Source of the DNA: Guyanagaster necrorhizus
Taxonomy: Eukaryota; Basidiomycota; Agaricomycetes; Agaricales; Physalacriaceae
Direction: 5' to 3'
Assembly (NCBI RefSeq): GCF_019112545.1
Contig: NW_025064880.1
Coordinates: 1,529,091-1,593,090, forward strand
DNA length: 64,000 nucleotides
The position numbers and the translations under genes are program-made. Position 1 is the first letter of the stretch. Each line of letters begins with the position of its first letter. Below are positions 60,163 to 64,000 of the stretch, piece by piece. Below the pieces are notes generated by a model. The model was given only the letters and a program-made list of their open reading frames with translations, did no database searches and was not told where the DNA came from.

Positions 60163-61534
60163 TCACTTCTTCTTCTGTTCTTGATGTGTGGTTATACTGA
60201 TGATACTTCCCCACTCAAGAATGGGATCCACTGCTCGGCCCCCTTGGTCCTCCTTCTTGGCCTCATCATCCCCTTTGGCCCCCTTGTTGGTGGTCCCCTT
60301 GAGGAGGGAACTGCTATGCTGGCCTAAGATTTCTGGGACGGCTGGGTCCAGGCTGGGTGCTCGACTCGGTGTTGTTGGGTCCGAGTCGAGAAGTAGGCTC
60401 CCAGTCAGGCTGCTCCTCTTCTTCTTCTGCTGTCGGCACCACTGCTCAGCGATATTGGCAGAAGTTTCTGTAGAAGCAGAGGCGAAGGAAGAGGGCAGCA
60501 ATTGGCCCATCAAGGACCCTTTTGAGGTCCCCAGTGGGGTCAATATGGTCGTCGTCACCCCCAATGGATCCAAGGTCTGATAGTATTCTATCTCCCCAGA
60601 TGGGGATATCGTCAGTCTCGGCGATGGTGTCTGTCCCATATGATAATGGGCAGTCATCGTCGAGGAGTGTCGGCTCCCCATGGTAGTAGTCGTCGGCATG
60701 GACAGTCCTGGCTGGTCCAGTCCAGGGGTCGGGCTCACTGACGGGAGTGGCCGGTTCTCAGAACGGAGAGTTGGGAGTGCCGACTGTGGCATCAAGGTAG
60801 TTGGCGAGGGAGTGTGTGGTTGGCTGTACTGGGTTTGATACCACTGGACCACCCCTTGGTAGGTGGGTTGCCTCTCCTCATTCCAGCCTGCTGGCAGCTC
60901 TTGATGCTGCTTGCCAGTAGCAGACCTCGTTTCTGTTGATGTCATCAAAGAAGGGGTCAGGACTACTGACCCTTGTTCCCCTTCCACTGCTCCTTGTGAT
61001 GCTTCTGGCTGCTGGAGCCATCCGAACAGCATCCAGGGAGTCTCTAGCCCGGTGTCCAATTCCAGACTGGGCGATGGTTGTTCTTGATATTGTGATGCTG
61101 TGCTCAGAGGAGGGGATGGGGGTGTTGGGTCAGGATCATCGAAACCCTGTAGCCCAAGGGTTTCTAGGGTCTCGGACGACTGCCGACAGGGGTCTTGGGG
61201 GGTATTCGTGTTGCCAGTGCTGCTCCTCTTCTTCCCTAGAATGCCTTTGAGTCGAGCTCCCAGGCTCGTCTTCTGCTTCTTCGGGGTGTCGGATGGAGTT
61301 TCGGACAGAGGAAGGGATGTCATGGAGGGGGAGGTCTGGTGTGACATTTCAGAGGATTGTATAAATACACTGAAATTCTTGGTAGTGTCGAATAGCCCAG
61401 GCAGTAATTGATTGGCATCCACGGCACAGCTGTATGATCACCAATAGACCGATCAAGGTTCCTATGATAGAAGCCAAGAGTTTGAAGAACTCGTGTGTAA
61501 AGTTTGGATCAGATGGATTTAGAGCAGGGGGCAT
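60163..61534 (-). CDS. B2-specific 5' region: membrane-like leader and 419-codon open frame
   Basis: A 61-codon frame starts at 61534 (MPPALNPSDPNFTHEFFKLL, then SIIGTLIGLLVIIQL, which looks like a membrane helix). It overlaps, in another phase, a 419-codon frame at 60163-61422 with no stop (MDANQLLPGLFDTTKNFSVF, Ser/Pro/Thr-rich, KKQKTSLGARLKGILGKKRS). This part has no visible counterpart in B1. It may be a variable gag N-terminus, an extra gene, or captured host sequence. Confidence 0.4.
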
Positions 61535-61590
61535 TCAGTTTCTCAGCACAAATAGACTTGAGAAAAGAAAGCGAGAAGTCTCAAACTAAT

Positions 61591-62064
61591 TGTTAAGCCC
61601 AAATTCCACATGACTAGAGACATGTGATAAACTGACAGAACCTCGCACTTTGGGTTATACTGTCAGAGTTCACTTTGTGTGTGACTAGCATTGTGTTGTC
61701 AAGGCATTATTAGTTAGCTCGAGATAAGATGGTGAAGTAAAACTTTAGTTCGAGACTGGGGTATTACAGCGAGAACTACGCTACTTAAATACTGTTTCAC
61801 TGTTGTGCATTGCCAGGCTCTCCACAAAAGCTGTTGTCTTGCTGTGGAGCTGTAGTCGTGCACTGCAATTTGAGGACAAAACGAGCATTGTCTCTCCCTT
61901 CACAGCACACAGCAGTGCGACAGGAGAATGACCAACTTGGGCTGCTGAGCTAAGCATTCCCACGGTCATAAGCGCTGGCCTAAGCACCCTGACTAAGCAA
62001 AGATAGGGGTCACTTCCAAGGAAAAAGAAAGGAAAATAGGAGAAAAATAGGAAAAATCGTAACA
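61591..62064 (-). repeat. 5' LTR of B2
   Basis: 474 bp, TGTTAAGCCC to CGTAACA on the plus strand. It has the same ends and TATA/RNA-start layout as the B1 LTRs but lacks an insert of roughly 55 bp that B1 carries between GGCAATG and CAACAGTG. Confidence 0.88.
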
Positions 62065-62238
62065 GTAGAATGATACAAGTTAGAGAACCATCGGGTTCCA
62101 TAGTAGTCGGCAATTCTGCTGAGAGGGGAATGTGGAAGGAGTGATTGGAAAGGGATGTTGCATTGAGAGTGATGATCTCCAGTGTGCGAATACAGTTGAC
62201 GCAACCCTGAACTCGCACGGAGGGAACAGGGTTGCTTC

Positions 62239-63687
62239 CTAGTTTTCCAACTCCATCGGAGCCGGTTCCATGGGAGCGGTGTCGACCTCTGCTGCACGCC
62301 CCTTAGTGGAGGCTGCTGCCTTCTGCTTGTTGCAGTCCTTGGTCTTGTGTTTGGCTCCACAGAACATGCAAAGGTTGTTCTAGCACTGGTGGTCTTTTTC
62401 TTCCTGGGTAAGACAGCCATCTTTGCCTAGCTTGTCGGTATAGGGCTTAGGGGCAGTAGATTTTGGTGTGGAGCTGGAGTCCGAGGAAGAAGTGTTAGAC
62501 CCCTTGGATTTGGAATTGGGGAATTTATTGTCCTGATTTTCACGGGCAATTTCGGTCTTCCGGGTCCAGTAGCGAGCATTAAGTTCTTGGGCAAGGAAGC
62601 ACATATCATGAAGGTTGTTTGGCTTCTCATAGTGTGCCATATCATCCTTGATACAGGTGCAGAGGCCACGGTAAAAGGCATGGTGGAGAGAGTTATCTCT
62701 GTATCCAATTTGTGAAGCATACTGGTTGAATTGGACCATATACTTCATGATCTGATCACCATTGCACATCTGAAGGTGTTCTAATGCATCTTCAGCATCT
62801 CTGATAGCATCAAAGGGGCTGAAGTTGCTATGAAGCTCATCTAAGAAGGCTGCGTAGGAGAATTGCCAGGCTGGTGGATTCCGCAGATTGGAGTTAAAAA
62901 TGTCTGATTTGAACCAGTTGAGCGCAGTGCCAGCCAGGAATGAAATGGCGTAGTTAACCTTGTTAGCATCCGTTGCAAACGTGGTAGGTCTGTTGTTGAA
63001 GTTCAACTGAAGGGAGACAATGAAAGCCTTCAGTTTGCGAGAGTCAGAGCCATCAAATGGTTCTGGTTCCTTGACCTTGGTATGGACAGTGGCTGGTTTA
63101 GGGTTGTTGAGGGAGGTGGAGACTCCTCGTAACAGGTTCATGAATTCTAGGAACATGTCCTGCTGGTTTAGATTGTTACTTCCTGTGAGGCTGTCGGCGC
63201 TGCCTGGGCCATTGGAACCACCTGATCCTCCTGGTCCTCCTGGTCCTCCTGGTCCACCTGGAAAAGGGTTTGGTGGATTGTCAGCCAGTTCCCATTGGAT
63301 GGGAGTATGAGTAGGGGTGTCTTCATCTCTGCCCTCTGAGTCTGAGCTGTCTGGATTCCCATGGTTGTTGCCCAGGGATAAGGGGTCTATTGGGGGGTCG
63401 GTTCAGGCGCCATACATCAGGCTGGCCCATCGGACCCCATTGGTTGGGATGCTGGTGGCATTGAAAGGGTTAGGGGAATTGTCGTAATTAGGTTGGTGGG
63501 CAGTGAAGCTAGAGTGATTGTAGGTTTCTCTACGGGAAGGTTGTCTCCCACTGGAGGCTGATCCGAACAGGCCTGGTTGTTCCTTTGAGGCAGATGCTGG
63601 AATGTCTTCCATGAAAAACATGTTTGGATGGGTGGGCTGCCTTTGTTCGGGATTGGTCTCTGTGGGTTCGGTAAATGTGGTGGACAT
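62239..63687 (-). pseudogene. gag of element A
   Basis: The start at 63687 gives MSTTFTEPTETNPEQRQPTH. A Pro/Gly-rich part has repeated GGP units. The capsid-like core follows: KEPEPFDGSDSRKLKAFIVS, VNYAISFLAGTALNWFKSDI, and a typical DAEDALEHLQMCNGDQIMKY. The C-terminus has a zinc-knuckle-like CMFCGAKHKTKDC (CX2CX3HX4C, one residue shorter than usual in the second gap). Two in-frame stops interrupt it: TGA after SLMYGA and TAG before NNLCMF. The gag frame ends at TAG 62239-62241, and the downstream protease frame lies one base out of phase, overlapping this stop. Confidence 0.82.
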
Positions 63688-63711
63688 GATAAAATTTTTG
63701 ACTCAAGGGTT

Positions 63712-63726
63712 TGAGTTCGAATATAC
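63712..63726 (-). other. Primer-binding site of element A (self-priming type)
   Basis: Directly internal to the 5' LTR. On the plus strand it reads tgagttcgaatatac. It lacks the TGG that would pair with a tRNA CCA end. Instead it is complementary to the predicted 5' end of the element RNA, with 11 of 13 positions pairing to the LTR segment at 43154-43167 and 63955-63968. Confidence 0.5.
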
Positions 63727-64000
63727 TGTTAGGAACATGCTAATTGAGTGGGCTTGAGTGCATGCATGGAGTCCGGCGGAGTGCGTGGGCATTGACGAAG
63801 CTATTGGCAACGTCACCTTTGAGTCGGAGCCCAAGGATCTGGATGGACAGAATGGAGTTCTGTCAGAGAAGTGAACAGGAGTATCCTTCGGAGTGAAATC
63901 TGACAGATGAGATAGGGAGGAGTGAGTACAAAGTGTAGATGGCTTATCCAAGTTGATAATCGAACTGAGTAGCTATGATGATGTACATGGCTTTATATAC
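63727..64000 (-). repeat. 5' LTR of element A, truncated by the window end
   Basis: Begins TGTTAGG and matches 42926 onward. Differences from the other copy are nearly all transitions (gtgccaatcg versus atgctaattg, and so on). Only 274 bases are in the window, and the outer end is not visible. Confidence 0.92.

Larger units (their letters stand above)
48818..62064 (-). mobile_element. Gypsy element B2, minus strand, internal-deletion derivative inserted in A
   Basis: B2 has a 5' LTR at 61591-62064, a short internal region with gag and a pol tail (57583-61590), and a 3' LTR split by B1 (48818-49237 plus 57543-57582). Its target-site copies are atagg (48813-48817) and gtaga (62065-62069), matching at 3 of 5 bases with both differences A/G transitions. 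Joining the flanks restores the element A frame from gag into the protease (IIL, then [10 protein letters not shown]). The internal region lacks protease, RT, RNase H and most of integrase. Confidence 0.82.
42926..64000 (-). mobile_element. Gypsy chromovirus element A, minus strand, split by nested insertions
   Basis: Element A runs right to left: 5' LTR (from 63727), gag, protease-RT-RNase H-integrase-chromodomain, an antisense extra gene, then the 3' LTR (42926-43417). Its right end lies beyond the window. B2 and everything inside it (48818-62064) interrupts A between gag and protease. Without that insert about 7.8 kb of element A is visible. Stops in pol are typical C-to-T changes (CAA to TAA, CGA to TGA, CAG to TAG), so this copy is not active, though the structure is complete. 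Confidence 0.88.

Noticed and set aside
61100..61411. Plus-strand open frames opposite the B2 419-codon frame
   Set aside because: No motif; they mirror the Ser/Pro-rich minus frame.
63700..63726. tRNA-like T-arm (gggtttgagttcgaata) next to the element A LTR
   Set aside because: Stem pairing fails and there is no acceptor or anticodon part; it fits the PBS position better.
1..64000. CRISPR arrays, bacterial-type operons, or tRNA/rRNA genes
   Set aside because: No regular spaced repeats were seen, and genes are intron-bearing and monocistronic. No tRNA or rRNA was recognised by eye, although a small tRNA could be missed without a scan.

Overview
This window reads as nuclear DNA of a mushroom-forming fungus (Agaricomycete basidiomycete). 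The signs are dense genes on both strands, many short spliceosomal introns of about 45-80 bp, and basidiomycete-type families: an F-box-like LRR protein, a fungal kinase-like family, a secreted SurE-type nucleotidase, and chromodomain Gypsy retrotransposons. This placement is inferred from gene content and structure, not from a database search.

The left 39 kb is a compact gene block. In order it holds: the 3' end of a sugar transporter; an F-box-like gene; a decayed kinase-like gene; mitochondrial ribosomal protein uL15m; the splicing factor Prp38; APC/C subunit Cdc16/APC6; the NuA4 subunit Epl1; exosome subunit Rrp45; translation factor eIF2-gamma; a SurE-like secreted nucleotidase with a broken partial copy downstream; a two-PHD Rco1-like protein; a small protein with a mitochondrial-like N-terminus; an uncertain small gene; phosphoglucomutase/phosphopentomutase; a very long class II DYRK kinase; a Zn(II)2Cys6 regulator; a gene-poor gap of about 3.5 kb; and an ING-family PHD protein. 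Most are housekeeping or chromatin genes. Several pairs share short divergent promoters or end almost tail to tail.

From about 39.9 kb the window turns into a repeat island. It starts with a RecQ-like helicase fragment and a truncated Copia element. The rest is one four-level nest of Gypsy chromoviruses. Element A (minus; LTRs at 42926-43417 and from 63727 past the window end) was split by element B2 (minus, 48818-62064). The 3' LTR of B2 was split by element B1 (plus, 49238-57537). The pol gene of B1 was then hit by solo LTR C (53508-53931). The B1 and C junctions have exact 5-bp target duplications, and those of B2 are degenerate. Removing each insert restores the reading frame or LTR beneath it.

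The most unusual content is in this island. Element A carries an extra gene in antisense orientation between pol and its 3' LTR. It has its own intron, an SV40-like basic nuclear signal, coiled coils and a Cys pattern matching a Zn(II)2Cys6 cluster. In A, B1 and B2 the primer-binding site is complementary to the predicted 5' end of the element's own RNA, which points to Tf1-like self-priming. B2 is an internal-deletion derivative made across a 6-bp microhomology. B1 and B2 have similar LTRs but unrelated gag N-termini. LTR divergence and the premature stops are almost entirely transitions, suggesting RIP-like or cytosine-deamination decay.
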